Numbered from the stretch's first letter, positions 1 to 9,139 are shown. The stretch is DNA of 64,000 bases from CAWJFJ01 sp963800065 (GCA_963800065.1 CAWCZO010000011.1:434001-498000); one strand, 5' to 3'. The notes: a model not told the origin generated them from the letters alone. Numbers and translations are program-made.

Positions 1-738
1 GCCGGCCAACCAGAGGCCGCCCGGACCGCCCACCACCAGCGGATGGCCGCCTTCGGAGACGGGCGTCCCGGTGATCGTCCGCACCACCGCCCCCGTCGAC
101 GGTGAGATCTGGAGCACCTCGTCGCTCCAGGGGTTCAGCCACAGCGACCCCCCGGCGTAAGCCATGGCCATGTGGGCGTAGCCGGTTCCCGTCGAGGCGA
201 TGTCGACCGGCGCCATCACCGTGCCGGTGTGCGTGGCGGTGTCGAAACTCTCGATGTGGAACGCGGTGGTGTCGGTGGCCCCCGTGAAGATCCCGTCGGC
301 CAGGAAGATCCGCCCGTCGCCGACGGCGACGTAGCTTCCGCAGGCCGGGAGGGCGAACACCTGCCTCCGGAGGGTGGAGGGATCGACCTCCTCGATGGCG
401 CATCTCCCGTAACCCGGTCCGGTCGAGCCCACCAACCAGATCCTCCCGGACTCGGACACGACCTGCTGGGGAGAGAAGTTCCCGGTGAACGTCAGCGAAC
501 GGATGCTGCGGACGCCACCGGCGCGACCGGCGGTGGCCGTCTTCCTCGGTGGGGTCGTGCCGCCCGACCCCGTGATGACCAGCCACCCCGCCACCGATCC
601 GGCGAGGACGACGAGGGCGGCGGCCAACCACAGACGGCGCCGCCGGCGCCGCTGCCGTGCCTCTTCGAACAGGGCGCGTGCGGCCTCGGAGCCGTCGTCG
701 GCGGCGGTCGGGACTGTGGTGACGTCGGTGACGGGCAT
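1..738 (-). CDS. membrane-anchored beta-propeller-like protein (partial, 3' end outside window)
   Basis: The reading frame starts at ATG 738-736 and stays open to the window edge, so the C-terminus is missing (246 codons seen). The N-terminus is cytoplasmic and basic, with six consecutive Arg at about residues 30-35, followed by one hydrophobic segment (about 37-57). The rest is an extracytoplasmic domain with repeated blocks such as SGRIWLVG, DGRIFLAD, GGSLWLNP and GGLWLA, the spacing expected for blades of a PQQ/YVTN-type beta-propeller. The substrate is unknown. It is divergent from the methyltransferase gene at 876. The architecture (basic tail, one TM, sensor-like ectodomain) resembles partners of ECF sigma factors, but no sigma gene adjoins it here. 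Confidence 0.72.
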   Translation of the reverse strand, partial: MPVTDVTTVPTAADDGSEAARALFEEARQRRRRRRLWLAAALVVLAGSVAGWLVITGSGGTTPPRKTATAGRAGGVRSIRSLTFTGNFSPQQVVSESGRIWLVGSTGPGYGRCAIEEVDPSTLRRQVFALPACGSYVAVGDGRIFLADGIFTGATDTTAFHIESFDTATHTGTVMAPVDIASTGTGYAHMAMAYAGGSLWLNPWSDEVLQISPSTGAVVRTITGTPVSEGGHPLVVGGPGGLWLAG

Positions 739-875
739 GGGGCCTCTCGTTGCGCCGCTCGTTGCGCTGCGCCCGGATATGGGACCACTATGACTAGGAC
801 CATGCCCGGTGTCAACAGCGACCGGACCGGGAGCGCTCCGCCTCCGGCCTCGTGGCGCGCCCGTATGGTTTGCCC

Positions 876-1685
876 ATGGACGAAGCCGAGGCCGTTCTCC
901 GGCACTACCGGATGATCCGGGAGGAGCAGCGCCTGGCCGTCGGTCTGGACCAGCTCGAACTGGTCCGGACCCAGGAGATCCTGCGCCGGCACCTGCCGCC
1001 GCCTCCGGCGCGCGTCCTGGACGTCGGAGGAGCGACGGGCGTCCACGCGTCATGGCTGGCCGGCGACGGCTACCGCGTCCACGTCGTCGATCTGGCCCCC
1101 CGCCATGTCGAGATGGTGCGAAGCGAACTGGGCTCTCTGGGCGTCACGGCCGATCTCGGCGACGCCCGGAACCTGGACCTGGCCGACTGCTCATTCGACG
1201 TCGTCCTCCTCCTCGGTCCCCTCTATCACCTGAACGACGGAGCCGACCGCCACCGGGCCCTGCGGGAGGCGATCCGGGTCGCCGGTCCCGGTGGTCTGCT
1301 GGCGGTGGCCGCCATCAGCCGGTTCGCCTCCCTCTTCGACGGCCTCGCCCGTGGCTTCCTGTTCGATCCCGCCTTCCGACGGATCGCCGATCAGGACCTG
1401 GCCGACGGCCAGCACCGGAACCCCGACGAACGACCGGAGTGGTTCACCACGGCCTATTTCCACCATCCCGACGCACTGCGCCGGGAGCTGGAAGCGGTGG
1501 GTCTCTCGGTGGTCGACCTGGTCGGAGTGGAGGGTCTGGCCGGCTGGTTGGGTCACCTCTCGGACGCCTGGGACAGCGCAAGGGGGAGGGAGGCCATCCT
1601 CCACGCTGCACGCGCCGTCGAGAGCGAGCCCACCCTCCTCGGACTGAGCGCTCACCTTCTGGCCGTCACCCGGACCCCCGGATGA
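876..1685 (+). CDS. class I SAM-dependent methyltransferase
   Basis: A Rossmann-fold methyltransferase of about 269 residues. SAM-binding motif I is VLDVGGATG, followed by the acidic end of strand beta-2 (VVDLAP) and the post-I region GDARNLDLADCSFDVVLLL, whose F-D-V-V-L-L block is typical of the methyltransf_11/25 group. The substrate cannot be told. ATG 876 is chosen because the family normally starts shortly before the first helix; an in-frame GTG at 852 would add eight residues. The gene stands alone, divergent from the propeller-like gene. Confidence 0.85.
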   Translation: MDEAEAVLRHYRMIREEQRLAVGLDQLELVRTQEILRRHLPPPPARVLDVGGATGVHASWLAGDGYRVHVVDLAPRHVEMVRSELGSLGVTADLGDARNLDLADCSFDVVLLLGPLYHLNDGADRHRALREAIRVAGPGGLLAVAAISRFASLFDGLARGFLFDPAFRRIADQDLADGQHRNPDERPEWFTTAYFHHPDALRRELEAVGLSVVDLVGVEGLAGWLGHLSDAWDSARGREAILHAARAVESEPTLLGLSAHLLAVTRTPG

Positions 1686-1882
1686 CCGACGGTCGACGGG
1701 GCGGACCCCTCCCTCTGAACGAGTCGATCCCGCCCTCGTACGCCATCAGGCAACGCCTCGTTCGAACCGGCCCACCCAGCCCCGCCCGGTATACCGAGTG
1801 AGTGTCAGGCCCTGCGTGGTGGGAGACCAGTGCGACGCCAGAGCGCTGGTCAGAGGTGAGACGATGACGACGTGAGGGAAAG

Positions 1883-2158
1883 GTGGGCCACGCGAGCGGG
1901 CGAAGACTGATCGTCGCGGCCTCGACATTGGTATTCGCGGCTCTTGGTGTGCTTTGGATCCACATGACGGTGCACTGGGGAGGAGGGACGTACTGCGAAG
2001 GACCTGCAGGCAAGGAGGCTTGCATCAACTCTCCGTCTCAGTGGAACTGGATCGTCTTTGGAATGGTCCTCGGGGCTCTTGTCGGCTTCGTCCTGGCCGT
2101 GGTGGTTCTGTCGCTACGTCGGTTGACCAGCCGGCACGCGGGCGGCCGCCCCCGATAG
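1883..2158 (+). CDS. small membrane protein, two TM segments
   Basis: A 91-residue protein with a hydrophobic N-terminal helix (about residues 9-27), a short exported loop with two Cys (GGTYCEGPAGKEACINS) and a second helix (about 55-78) ending in a basic tail. The two loop cysteines could form a disulfide outside the cell. Start GTG 1883 is supported by a purine-rich GAGGGAAA a few bases upstream. No family is recognised. Codon use looks ordinary, so a real gene is likely, but the function is unknown. Confidence 0.55.
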   Translation: MGHASGRRLIVAASTLVFAALGVLWIHMTVHWGGGTYCEGPAGKEACINSPSQWNWIVFGMVLGALVGFVLAVVVLSLRRLTSRHAGGRPR

Positions 2159-2250
2159 CCGGTGTTGATGGCTGAAAGCGAGCACGGAACCGATGGTAAC
2201 GACTCTGCGACCGGTCGGAACGGCCGGATCTGGGCGCTCCTGAGCAAGCC

Positions 2251-3237
2251 TCAGATGGTTACCGCCGGCGGAAGGACCGTGAAGGTCGTGGTATAGGTCG
2301 GGTGCGATCCAGCGTCGACGTCGGCCACTACCTCGGAGGTTGTCGGGGCACACGAAGTACCGAAGAAGACAAAGACGGCATTGCCGTCGTTATCGAGTGT
2401 CTCTTCGGGCGGTGACGTGGTGATGATTTCGTTGTAGTCCCCGGTGTACCAGTCGAAGCCCCCGCCGCAGCTGTCCTGCAGCTGGGTGTCACTGATCTCC
2501 ACCGGCAGCTCGGCGTAGACGGGGTTCGTCTCCACGTAGAAGACGGCGTAGACGTCCGATCCGTCGATCGTCTCCGGCCCGCATTCTTCTTCTTCCTCTC
2601 CACACTCCCCGCAGCAACCGCCGACAGAGGTCATGTCCTCTCCCGTCTCCACCTCGGGATTGGGATAGTCCGTGACGCCCGGAGCGGTGACATTGGGAGG
2701 TTCGGCAACAACGGTCGTGATGGCCGTGTAGTACGGAGCGGCCACCAGACTGGCGTCGATGAGGTCCGGGCCAGGGGCACATTCGGTTCCGTTGATGACG
2801 AGGGTGACGTTGCCGTCGTTGTCCAGCGTCACCTCAATCGGAGAGTCCGTCGTGTAAAAGGTGTTGTCATACGCAACTGCACCAGGTGCCGGTTGCACCG
2901 TCTGGAAGTACACGTATCCGCACGAATCGATCAGCTGGGACGACGAGATCTCGACCTCGTCGCCAGCGAACGACGGGCTGGTCTCCACCTGAACGACTAT
3001 GTTGACGGAGGACATGCCGGTCTCCACCAACGGGTCGGGGTCGGCGGTCACGACCATGGTCGGGGTGGCCGGCGGCGCTCCCGAGCCCCCACCCACCCCC
3101 GTCCCGCTCCTGCAGCTGTGGGTCTTGTGGCAGCCCTTGGCCGCCTTGGCCGAGGCCACCCCTGACGTCGCCAGCAGGGGCAGGCACACCACGACGGCCA
3201 TGGCCACGAAGCGAACAGGACGACGGCGAATATTCAC
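2251..3237 (-). CDS. secreted protein with two repeated modules and a Cys/Glu-rich insert (paralogue A)
   Basis: A 328-residue exported protein. It has a signal peptide (basic start, hydrophobic core, VASA cleavage region near residue 30), a basic Cys/His stretch (KGCHKTHSC) and a Gly-rich linker. Two homologous modules follow (about 60-180 and 225-325). Each has a V-E-T-(S/N)-P start, a QL-DSCG core, TLDNDGN and a CAP block. Conserved Cys in each module suggest disulfides. A unique insert at about 205-223, rich in Cys and Glu (GGCCGECGEEEEECG), separates the modules. The same architecture without this insert is encoded at 59924-60844. Start GTG 3237 follows AGGGAAG. Function unknown; the fold is probably Ig-like beta sandwich (inference). 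Confidence 0.8.
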   Translation of the reverse strand: MNIRRRPVRFVAMAVVVCLPLLATSGVASAKAAKGCHKTHSCRSGTGVGGGSGAPPATPTMVVTADPDPLVETGMSSVNIVVQVETSPSFAGDEVEISSSQLIDSCGYVYFQTVQPAPGAVAYDNTFYTTDSPIEVTLDNDGNVTLVINGTECAPGPDLIDASLVAAPYYTAITTVVAEPPNVTAPGVTDYPNPEVETGEDMTSVGGCCGECGEEEEECGPETIDGSDVYAVFYVETNPVYAELPVEISDTQLQDSCGGGFDWYTGDYNEIITTSPPEETLDNDGNAVFVFFGTSCAPTTSEVVADVDAGSHPTYTTTFTVLPPAVTI

Positions 3238-3310
3238 GATGACTTCCCTGGGTGTGTCGATGGGTCAGTCCGATGATGTGGACCCATCACCATCGTGTCT
3301 TGCCACAGAT

Positions 3311-3403
3311 TGCGTGAACATCGTCACGGTTGATGAACGAGGACCAGGGACAATCGCCCAGTGTGACGTGTGTTGTCAGAGTTGCCAATGTGGACCAAGC
3401 ACC
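3311..3403 (-). promoter_or_regulatory. conserved upstream block, copy 1
   Basis: About 93 bp, beginning some 74 bp before the GTG of the secreted gene at 3237, closely resembles 4355-4446, which begins about 77 bp before the next secreted gene. Shared runs include TGTGTTGTCAGAGTTGCC and ATCGTCACG followed by TTGATGAA (plus-strand reading); about three quarters of positions match by eye. The equal distance to each start suggests a duplicated promoter or operator rather than coding remnants. The remaining sequence 3404-3672 shows no credible gene. Confidence 0.6.
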
Positions 3404-3672
3404 CGGCGAGTGACGGGCGGGCCATCGGGGTCCGGTATCACGCCGTCCAGGATGGTCCTCGCCTGGACGAGGGTCGATCGTCCCGTGAGATCCCAAAGGT
3501 GCGGGACGCCACAAAGGGCAATCGGTACCGCCGAGCTTGCGCTATCCGGGCCGCCCCCACCATTGAGCCCGACCAAGGTCTGGAACATTGGGCGTAGCCC
3601 GACGCACGGACCCGATGGTGGAGCTTCGATCCTCGAACGACGACGGAGTTCCCCACTCTCGCCCGGCAACCG

Positions 3673-4278
3673 TCACTCGGTCAAGAATCCTCCACCCGTG
3701 GTGACGACCTCGGAAATGCCTGCAGCGCAGTTCCCGGTGAACGTCCACGCATCGAAATTGATGCCACCGACCCTTGAAGGCGAGGAATACGAGCCCTTCA
3801 CGACCACCCCGCCGTCGAGGAAGCCCGTGATCGGGGTCCCCATGTCTCCGGTTCCGATATCGACACCCTCTTGCTTATCCGGAATCAGGTAAGTGGGCCT
3901 CAGGCTCGGGCTGTAGGTGACCTTCAAGTTACCGTGCACCAACACCATGGTCGTATTGGAGGAGGTGCACGTCCCGTTGGGGAATGTGAACTTGCCCCGG
4001 CCGGTGACCACGTTGGGGATCGGGTTGGCCGGTGGAGTGCCGCCTATCCTGCACTCCCCCTTGACCACAAACGACACCTTGGCGGTCACGTTCCCCGTTC
4101 CCGTATCGCTCCACGCCGGGTCGAACTTGATCGTCGTTGGAATCGGTCCACACCAGATCGCTCCCGTGCCCAGCGGGATACGGGCCGAAGCGGGAGCGAC
4201 TGCGACGACGCCCCACGAGACCGATAGACCCATGACCCCGGCGCTCAGGCCAAGGAGAGTCCTCTGCAGTCCCGTCAT
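3673..4278 (-). CDS. secreted hypothetical protein
   Basis: A 201-residue exported protein. It has a clear signal peptide (residues 1-33, ending PASA), then a beta-rich domain with four Cys at intervals (IWCGP, GECRIGG, NGTCTSSN, GNCAAG), likely disulfide-bonded outside the cell. Start ATG 4278 is chosen because it gives a normal signal peptide; the frame is open for 31 more codons upstream, but these are polar. The family is not recognised. Its upstream region shares a conserved block with the gene at 2251-3237, so the two are probably co-regulated although the proteins are unrelated. Confidence 0.72.
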   Translation of the reverse strand: MTGLQRTLLGLSAGVMGLSVSWGVVAVAPASARIPLGTGAIWCGPIPTTIKFDPAWSDTGTGNVTAKVSFVVKGECRIGGTPPANPIPNVVTGRGKFTFPNGTCTSSNTTMVLVHGNLKVTYSPSLRPTYLIPDKQEGVDIGTGDMGTPITGFLDGGVVVKGSYSSPSRVGGINFDAWTFTGNCAAGISEVVTTGGGFLTE

Positions 4279-4354
4279 TTGAGCCTCCGTCCGAGCCAGC
4301 AAACGCCGACCAGCGACCACTTGGCCCTTCCATCTATCGTCGTCCGCCACACCC

Positions 4355-4446
4355 TGCGTGCATATCGTCACGTTTGATGAATAAGGGCCTGGGACAACCT
4401 CTGAGCATGAGCTGTGTTGTCAGAGTTGCCCATGTGGGACTAGCGC
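4355..4446 (-). promoter_or_regulatory. conserved upstream block, copy 2
   Basis: Second copy of the block described at 3311-3403. In the direction of the gene it contains GGCAACTCTGACAACACA and TTCATCAAACGTGACGAT. It sits about 77 bp before ATG 4278. Nothing else credible is seen between 4279 and 4625. Confidence 0.6.
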
Positions 4447-4625
4447 CCTCGTGGGTCTCCCGGGGGGCTCGACATAACGCCTGATCCAGGGTGGCGGGTG
4501 ACCGCACTCCCCCGAGGCCACACCGGTTACCGATCCCCCAAACCGCCGACGGCCGGCCGGCCCCCGACCCCGACCGACCTCGACATCCCCGACCGTTCCG
4601 ACCAGCTATTTGCAGGACTCGAACC

Positions 4626-5129
4626 TCAACTACCCAAGACCGTTCTCTTTGGATCGAGAAGCGATCTCAGGTAATCCTCCATCTTGTCGAAGCTGTCTTC
4701 GGAGCCATCGGTCGTGGTCATGTGGTCACGGCCGGCCGTGTCGCGGAACGCCAGCTTGTGCGTCATCTTCGTCACTCCGTCGGTCTCGTGCAGCTCTACC
4801 GTCTCGACGGCCTCCGCATCCGGCCAACCTTCGAACCGCCACGTCTCGACCGTCCGAGTCGGCGGCTCGAGCTCCAGGTAGGTTCCACGAAAGGAGCATT
4901 CGGTTCCGTCTTCCGTGACGAACACCATGTGGTAGTTCCCCCCGACCCGCAGGTCGATCGAGCACACCGTCATCTCGTGTTCAAATGGAGCAAACCATCT
5001 GCTCACATGCTCCGGCTCCGTCATTACGTCGAAGACGAATTCGATCGGGGCTTCGAACTCTCGAGTGATGACAATCTCGAGATCGTTCGGAAATTCGATG
5101 ACTGCCGACCCATGCCGATGAGGTGTCAC
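4626..5129 (-). CDS. SRPBCC / AHSA1-type domain protein
   Basis: A 167-residue START-like helix-grip protein. The family opening is clear (FEAPIEFVFDVMTEPEHVSRWF), followed by GGNYHMVF, RGTYLELEPPTRTVETW and a final amphipathic helix. Members bind hydrophobic ligands or act as Aha1-like proteins; the ligand is unknown. Start GTG 5129 overlaps the stop of the upstream ArsR gene as GTGA, so translation is probably coupled. The ArsR-SRPBCC pair is a common actinobacterial arrangement and is repeated at 19966-20883. Confidence 0.85.
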   Translation of the reverse strand: MTPHRHGSAVIEFPNDLEIVITREFEAPIEFVFDVMTEPEHVSRWFAPFEHEMTVCSIDLRVGGNYHMVFVTEDGTECSFRGTYLELEPPTRTVETWRFEGWPDAEAVETVELHETDGVTKMTHKLAFRDTAGRDHMTTTDGSEDSFDKMEDYLRSLLDPKRTVLGS

Positions 5130-5494
5130 TGCCGCTCTCCTCGTTGTTGTAGTTCCTGTAGGTAGTCGTCCAACCGATCCATTCGGTCGTTCATGGCCTG
5201 CTCGTACTTGGCTACCCAGTCGTGCAGCGGCCGGAGGTGCTCCGGTTCCAGGCGGTACAGCCGGCGGCGACCCTCCGCCCGGCACCTGACGAGTCCCACC
5301 TCACTGAGCACCCGTAGGTGTTTTGAAACTTGAGGCTGGGACATCGAGAGTTCGTTCACAATGGCCCCGACTGCCTTCTCGCCCTCGATCAACGCGTCCA
5401 GGACCTCGCGACGGTGCGCCTCGGCAATGGCGTTGAAGACATCCGATGTCGTGGAAGAGCGGGGGACCCATCCAATATATTCCGTTATCGACAT
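5126..5494 (-). CDS. ArsR-family transcriptional regulator
   Basis: A 122-residue winged-helix repressor. The helix-turn-helix reads VNELSMSQPQVSKHLRVLSEVGL, followed by the wing RRRLYRLEPEHLRPLHDWV and a C-terminal helix that probably dimerises. No Cys metal-binding motif (such as CVCDLC) is present, so a metal sensor is unlikely. It is the first gene of a two-gene operon with the SRPBCC gene and is divergent from the hydrolase at 5685. By family habit it would repress its own promoter in the 190-bp gap. Confidence 0.88.
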   Translation of the reverse strand: MSITEYIGWVPRSSTTSDVFNAIAEAHRREVLDALIEGEKAVGAIVNELSMSQPQVSKHLRVLSEVGLVRCRAEGRRRLYRLEPEHLRPLHDWVAKYEQAMNDRMDRLDDYLQELQQRGERQ

Positions 5495-5684
5495 GTGTCA
5501 ACCTGGCGGGATGACCAGTTGCTGAACGACCGTGATCCCGAACGGGCAGCCATATGGTTCGGCGATCCGTGTCCGCTGGAGCGCACCCAACACGGATGAA
5601 CACAAAGGCTTGCCGGGATCCCGATTCTGAGCGCCTTCGGGCTGTCACCTCCGTGCGGTGCGGGGCGAGACACACTGGACACCC

Positions 5685-6383
5685 ATGGGTCGGGCGAGCG
5701 TCAACGGCATCGAGCTGTACTACGAGGTCCACGGCACCGGCCCGGCACTGCTGCTCGTCCCCGGGCTCGGAGCCGACACGCGTCTCTTCGGCGGGGTCGT
5801 CGGACCGCTCGCCGGCACGTGTCAGGTGATCGCGTTTGACCCCCGTGGTGGAGGACGGAGCGACAAACCGCCTGGCCCCTACACCGTCGAGCAGATGGCC
5901 AACGACGCGGAAGGGCTTCTCGACGTGCTCGGGATCGAGAGCGCGGTCGTGGTCGGCTACTCCATGGGTGGGCGCATCGCCTTGAGCCTCGCGCTTGACC
6001 ATCCGCCGCGCGTGCACCGGCTGGTCCTAGCCGCCACCAGTGCCAACACGCCGCCGAGCCGCATCCTCAGCCGCCGGTGGCTGGCACTGGAGGTGTTGAG
6101 CCGGCTCCCGACGCCCGGCGACAGGCAGCCCCGGTGGGCCTGGGAGTGCCAACGCCGGGCGTCCGCTGCCTACGACGCCACCGCCCGCTTGGGTGAGATC
6201 GCCGTTCCCACCCTCATCCTTCATGGCCGGCGTGACCACATCACGCACCTCGCCATGGCGCGTGAACTGCACGAGGCGATCGCCGGATCAGTATTGGTCG
6301 AGGTCCTTGGGGGGCATATCTCGCTCGTCACCCGAGAGCGTCGCCGCTTCGCCGAGGAGCTGTTGGCCTTCGTAGCGAGCTGA
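5685..6383 (+). CDS. alpha/beta hydrolase
   Basis: A 232-residue alpha/beta-hydrolase. The oxyanion region is VPGLGADTRLF, the nucleophile elbow is GYSMGG (Ser), the acid is probably Asp in HGRRDHIT and the base is His in LGGHISL. The stretch between the elbow and the acid is short for the family (usual total about 260-280), so the lid domain is reduced. Substrate unknown. ATG 5685 is taken because the family begins with a short strand before NGIELYYEVHG. It is divergent from the ArsR operon, which might control it. Confidence 0.85.
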   Translation: MGRASVNGIELYYEVHGTGPALLLVPGLGADTRLFGGVVGPLAGTCQVIAFDPRGGGRSDKPPGPYTVEQMANDAEGLLDVLGIESAVVVGYSMGGRIALSLALDHPPRVHRLVLAATSANTPPSRILSRRWLALEVLSRLPTPGDRQPRWAWECQRRASAAYDATARLGEIAVPTLILHGRRDHITHLAMARELHEAIAGSVLVEVLGGHISLVTRERRRFAEELLAFVAS

Positions 6384-6488
6384 GAGACTCCGTCAGCCCG
6401 GCGAATCCCTCATGGTGGTGCGGGCCGCCCCATCGGCAATTATGCGTGCACGGAACCGTCCTCCACTTGGCTAGCGAAGCACGTTTCC

Positions 6489-7019
6489 CTAGAACTGAAG
6501 CGCAAAGATGAGCCTCTCCTTGCCGTCCAAGGAATCAACGCGTTCGAGTGACATGCCCAGCTTGCGTGCGACCGACTGCGAGGGAACATTTTCTTTTCCG
6601 ATGATCGCGATTAGCCGTTCCCGCTGTATGACGTCACGGGCGTAGTCGCGGACACAGAGTCCGGCTTCAGTGGCGAGACCACGATTCCAAAGGTCTCGCC
6701 GGATGTGCCAACCGGCCTCAAGCTCACGCCCATGCCCGTAGCCGACGCGCTGCCAGGTCAGCCCGCAATCCCCTATGACTTCGTCCGTCTCTTTCAGCAC
6801 CAGTGCCCACAGGCCATACCCATGATCCTCGTAGTTACGGAGGTTCCAGTCAATCCAAGCCGTCATTTGCTCCAGCGTGAAGGCCGAGGGATAGAACCGC
6901 ATGGCGTCGGCGTCACCAAAAACCTTGAGTAGTGGGTCGACGTCTTCCAGTCGCATCTGCCGCAACCGGAGTCGGGCCGTTTCGAGCGGTGCATTTGCTC
7001 CGTCAACTGTCTTGGCCAT
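6489..7019 (-). CDS. GNAT N-acetyltransferase, RimJ/RimL type
   Basis: A 176-residue acetyltransferase of the Acetyltransf_3 group. Markers are the opening LETARLRLRQMRLEDVDPLL, then GLWALVLKETDEVIGDCGL and the acetyl-CoA loop RRDLWNRGLATEAG, and ENVPSQSVARKLGM near the end. Such enzymes acetylate N-terminal or side-chain amines; the substrate is unknown. ATG 7019 fits the family start; a frame extension of 13 codons upstream is not conserved in type. Confidence 0.85.
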   Translation of the reverse strand: MAKTVDGANAPLETARLRLRQMRLEDVDPLLKVFGDADAMRFYPSAFTLEQMTAWIDWNLRNYEDHGYGLWALVLKETDEVIGDCGLTWQRVGYGHGRELEAGWHIRRDLWNRGLATEAGLCVRDYARDVIQRERLIAIIGKENVPSQSVARKLGMSLERVDSLDGKERLIFALQF

Positions 7020-7379
7020 TATCTGAGGAAGGCTAGAAGTGACAGGGCAAGGCGACAAGGGAGTCCAGCTACTACTGTCCCTCCGGGCTGATTACTTGCT
7101 CAAGGTTGGCACCCTGATGCGTCCGCTACGACCTGCCGGTGATGTCGGTATCACCCGCATTGGCTCGCTCCGGTGCTGTCAGGGGTTGACGGGCAGTGTC
7201 CGAATACCGTGCGCTATGCCCCGTCGCCACCGCCCTGACGTCAGCCGGGATCGGGCGGATGTCGACTGAGGTCCTCGCGGGTGCGGTGTTGGAGGATCGG
7301 CCCCCTTCATTCCAGCGTCGACGACACCGACCGGACCAGTCGGCGCATAGGCGAAATGGAAACTCGGGCGTCTCGTAAG
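7020..7379. other. intergenic, no feature seen
   Basis: 360 bp between two leftward genes. Short open frames exist on both strands, but none has a family signature, ribosome binding site or convincing composition. The promoter of the acetyltransferase gene presumably lies here. Confidence 0.5.
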
Positions 7380-7928
7380 TCACTGCCTAGTCACCTTCGC
7401 CCATCCTGATGTCGGTGCGAGACTGGCTTCACAGGCGGACCCCTGCCGGATTGTCGAATAGACACCGACGCCGGACAGACCGTCGGTGGCAATGACCGGA
7501 TCATTGGCGGACCCAACGTCAAGCCCGTAGAAGCAGGGAGGACCATGGCCCGAGACCTCGCTGGCGGTCACCACATGATCTCCCGTCACGTCCATACTCA
7601 CGTCATTCACCCCTGTAGATGCAACGGAAGCAGGGAGCCATCGCTCCGCAGGATATCGCTGCTGCATCTGCGCAACCGTCACAGAGCCCATGGCGATTCC
7701 CTCTGATTGGGCGACATTCGATACATAGGCTGCGTTGTAAGCGCCGGACCAGAGACTCGCCTGCGCAGCAGCGCCACCCACGACCCTCACTCCAGTATCG
7801 AGAACCCGGACAACGGCTATCAGGCATGCGCTCAGCCCAACCAGGATCGCCACACAGACCAAGGTGCGCCGCAGTCGGTGGTGGCCGGGCCGAATGAGCA
7901 TTGTGTCGCCGTTGGCGAAAGCTGTCAT
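7380..7928 (-). CDS. hypothetical exported/membrane protein
   Basis: 182 residues with a basic N-terminus (RPGHHRLRRT), one hydrophobic helix (about residues 22-44) and an exported part with three Cys (PPCFYGLD, GSACEAS and one in the helix). The layout looks like a signal-anchored or pilin-like protein, but there is no recognisable prepilin cleavage site. Function unknown. ATG 7928 is the only good start before the helix. Confidence 0.5.
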   Translation of the reverse strand: MTAFANGDTMLIRPGHHRLRRTLVCVAILVGLSACLIAVVRVLDTGVRVVGGAAAQASLWSGAYNAAYVSNVAQSEGIAMGSVTVAQMQQRYPAERWLPASVASTGVNDVSMDVTGDHVVTASEVSGHGPPCFYGLDVGSANDPVIATDGLSGVGVYSTIRQGSACEASLAPTSGWAKVTRQ

Positions 7929-8137
7929 TGCCGCCGTCCCTTCACAACAGAGACTACTGAAAGTGACAAGACCTGTATCGTCAGTCTGACGAAGACCCGA
8001 TACAGAAGAGGGTCGATATCAGCCGGTGACAGGGGGCCAGGCGACCGCACGGGATCCCCGAATGCGCTATCCCAGCCCGCCATCGAACCGAGCCCAGGCA
8101 AGGTGGGGTGCTTTCAGTACCTCGCCTTGCCGGACCC

Positions 8138-8851
8138 TCAAGTGCCCTTCGGATAGGCCTGAACAGTGGTACTCGGCGTGAATGCACCCCCGCTAAACGC
8201 CCATACCGTCGTAGCTTGGCCGGTCGGACAACACGTCATATCACTCGGCCCATACCAGGCCTCCTTCACCGTGATCTGCCCAGGCTGAATCTCTATTCCT
8301 CCCGGGTCGTAATCGAAAATTGGAACATGAAAACCGGGGGTTGAGGGTTGCTGCGGCGTGAGAGTCGTGAGCGTCTGCAGGGTCCCTGCCGTGTCGGCGA
8401 AAATCACCCAGGAGTCCTGGACCTGCCCGTCGGCCGTGCCGCCCGTGTTTGCACAAAAGACATTCAATGCAGCGACGTTCTGGCCAGTACCGTAGAGGTT
8501 CCCGTACACGACGGATGACCATTCAGAGACGTCCACCTGAGGTGTGCCTGCGTTCACCCCGGCAGGTGTGGGAATCGTGGCGTTGCCCTTACTCATCTGA
8601 ATCGGTTGCGATGCATCGCAGACGGCGCCGGGGACTTCGACGTCGTCCCAGTCAACAGACTGAAACTCGAAGGGGACTGTCGTAGTCGTCGTGGTCGAAG
8701 TAACGACAGTCGTGGTCGTGCTGATGGACGGGGCGACCGTAGTAGTAGATACGGACTTCGATGCGTCAGTGGAATGCGAGTCAGTCCCGCAAGCCGCCAG
8801 TACCGCCAGGGCGGAGATTGTCACGGCAGGAATGACGGATGGGCGCACCAT
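8138..8851 (-). CDS. lipoprotein, Thr-rich linker
   Basis: A 237-residue putative lipoprotein. The signal peptide ends in the lipobox LAAC at about residue 18. A Ser/Thr-rich linker of about 35 residues (many TTTT and STTT runs) places a globular domain away from the membrane. That domain has several Cys (GAVCDAS, VFCANTGG, MTCCPTG). Function unknown. ATG 8851 and GTG 8854 are both possible starts. The gene belongs to the cluster of orphan exported proteins in the first 15 kb. Confidence 0.68.
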   Translation of the reverse strand: MVRPSVIPAVTISALAVLAACGTDSHSTDASKSVSTTTVAPSISTTTTVVTSTTTTTTVPFEFQSVDWDDVEVPGAVCDASQPIQMSKGNATIPTPAGVNAGTPQVDVSEWSSVVYGNLYGTGQNVAALNVFCANTGGTADGQVQDSWVIFADTAGTLQTLTTLTPQQPSTPGFHVPIFDYDPGGIEIQPGQITVKEAWYGPSDMTCCPTGQATTVWAFSGGAFTPSTTVQAYPKGT

Positions 8852-9139
8852 CACGATCTTCTCACGCCCGTGGGTGAACGACCGTTGACATCGCTCCGGA
8901 GTGCCTCGGGCGGGGCAGGGACCGCAAATCACCCTGACTCGGATGTGCATCAGGTGGAACCAGAAGATCGTGCCCTTCTAGGTCCCATCCGGTCGACCCG
9001 TCCGGGATCATCCGACTTGGCGATTACCACTACATCTTCGCTACAGGCTCAACCCAGGGGGCCGAACCCCGTAGGTAGGGGCAGCGCGTCTGCTTCAGCC
9101 CTCCGAATTGATGAGGGGCGAGGTCATAGCTCGACGACC

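Noticed and set aside
4615..4625. GGTTCGAGTCC on the minus strand, like a tRNA T-arm
   Set aside because: The flanking bases do not form a full T-stem and no cloverleaf could be built; the site lies at the end of a coding gene.
7126..7383. An 85-codon leftward frame before the orphan membrane gene
   Set aside because: No ribosome binding site, no family match and an Arg/Thr/Pro composition like non-coding sequence.
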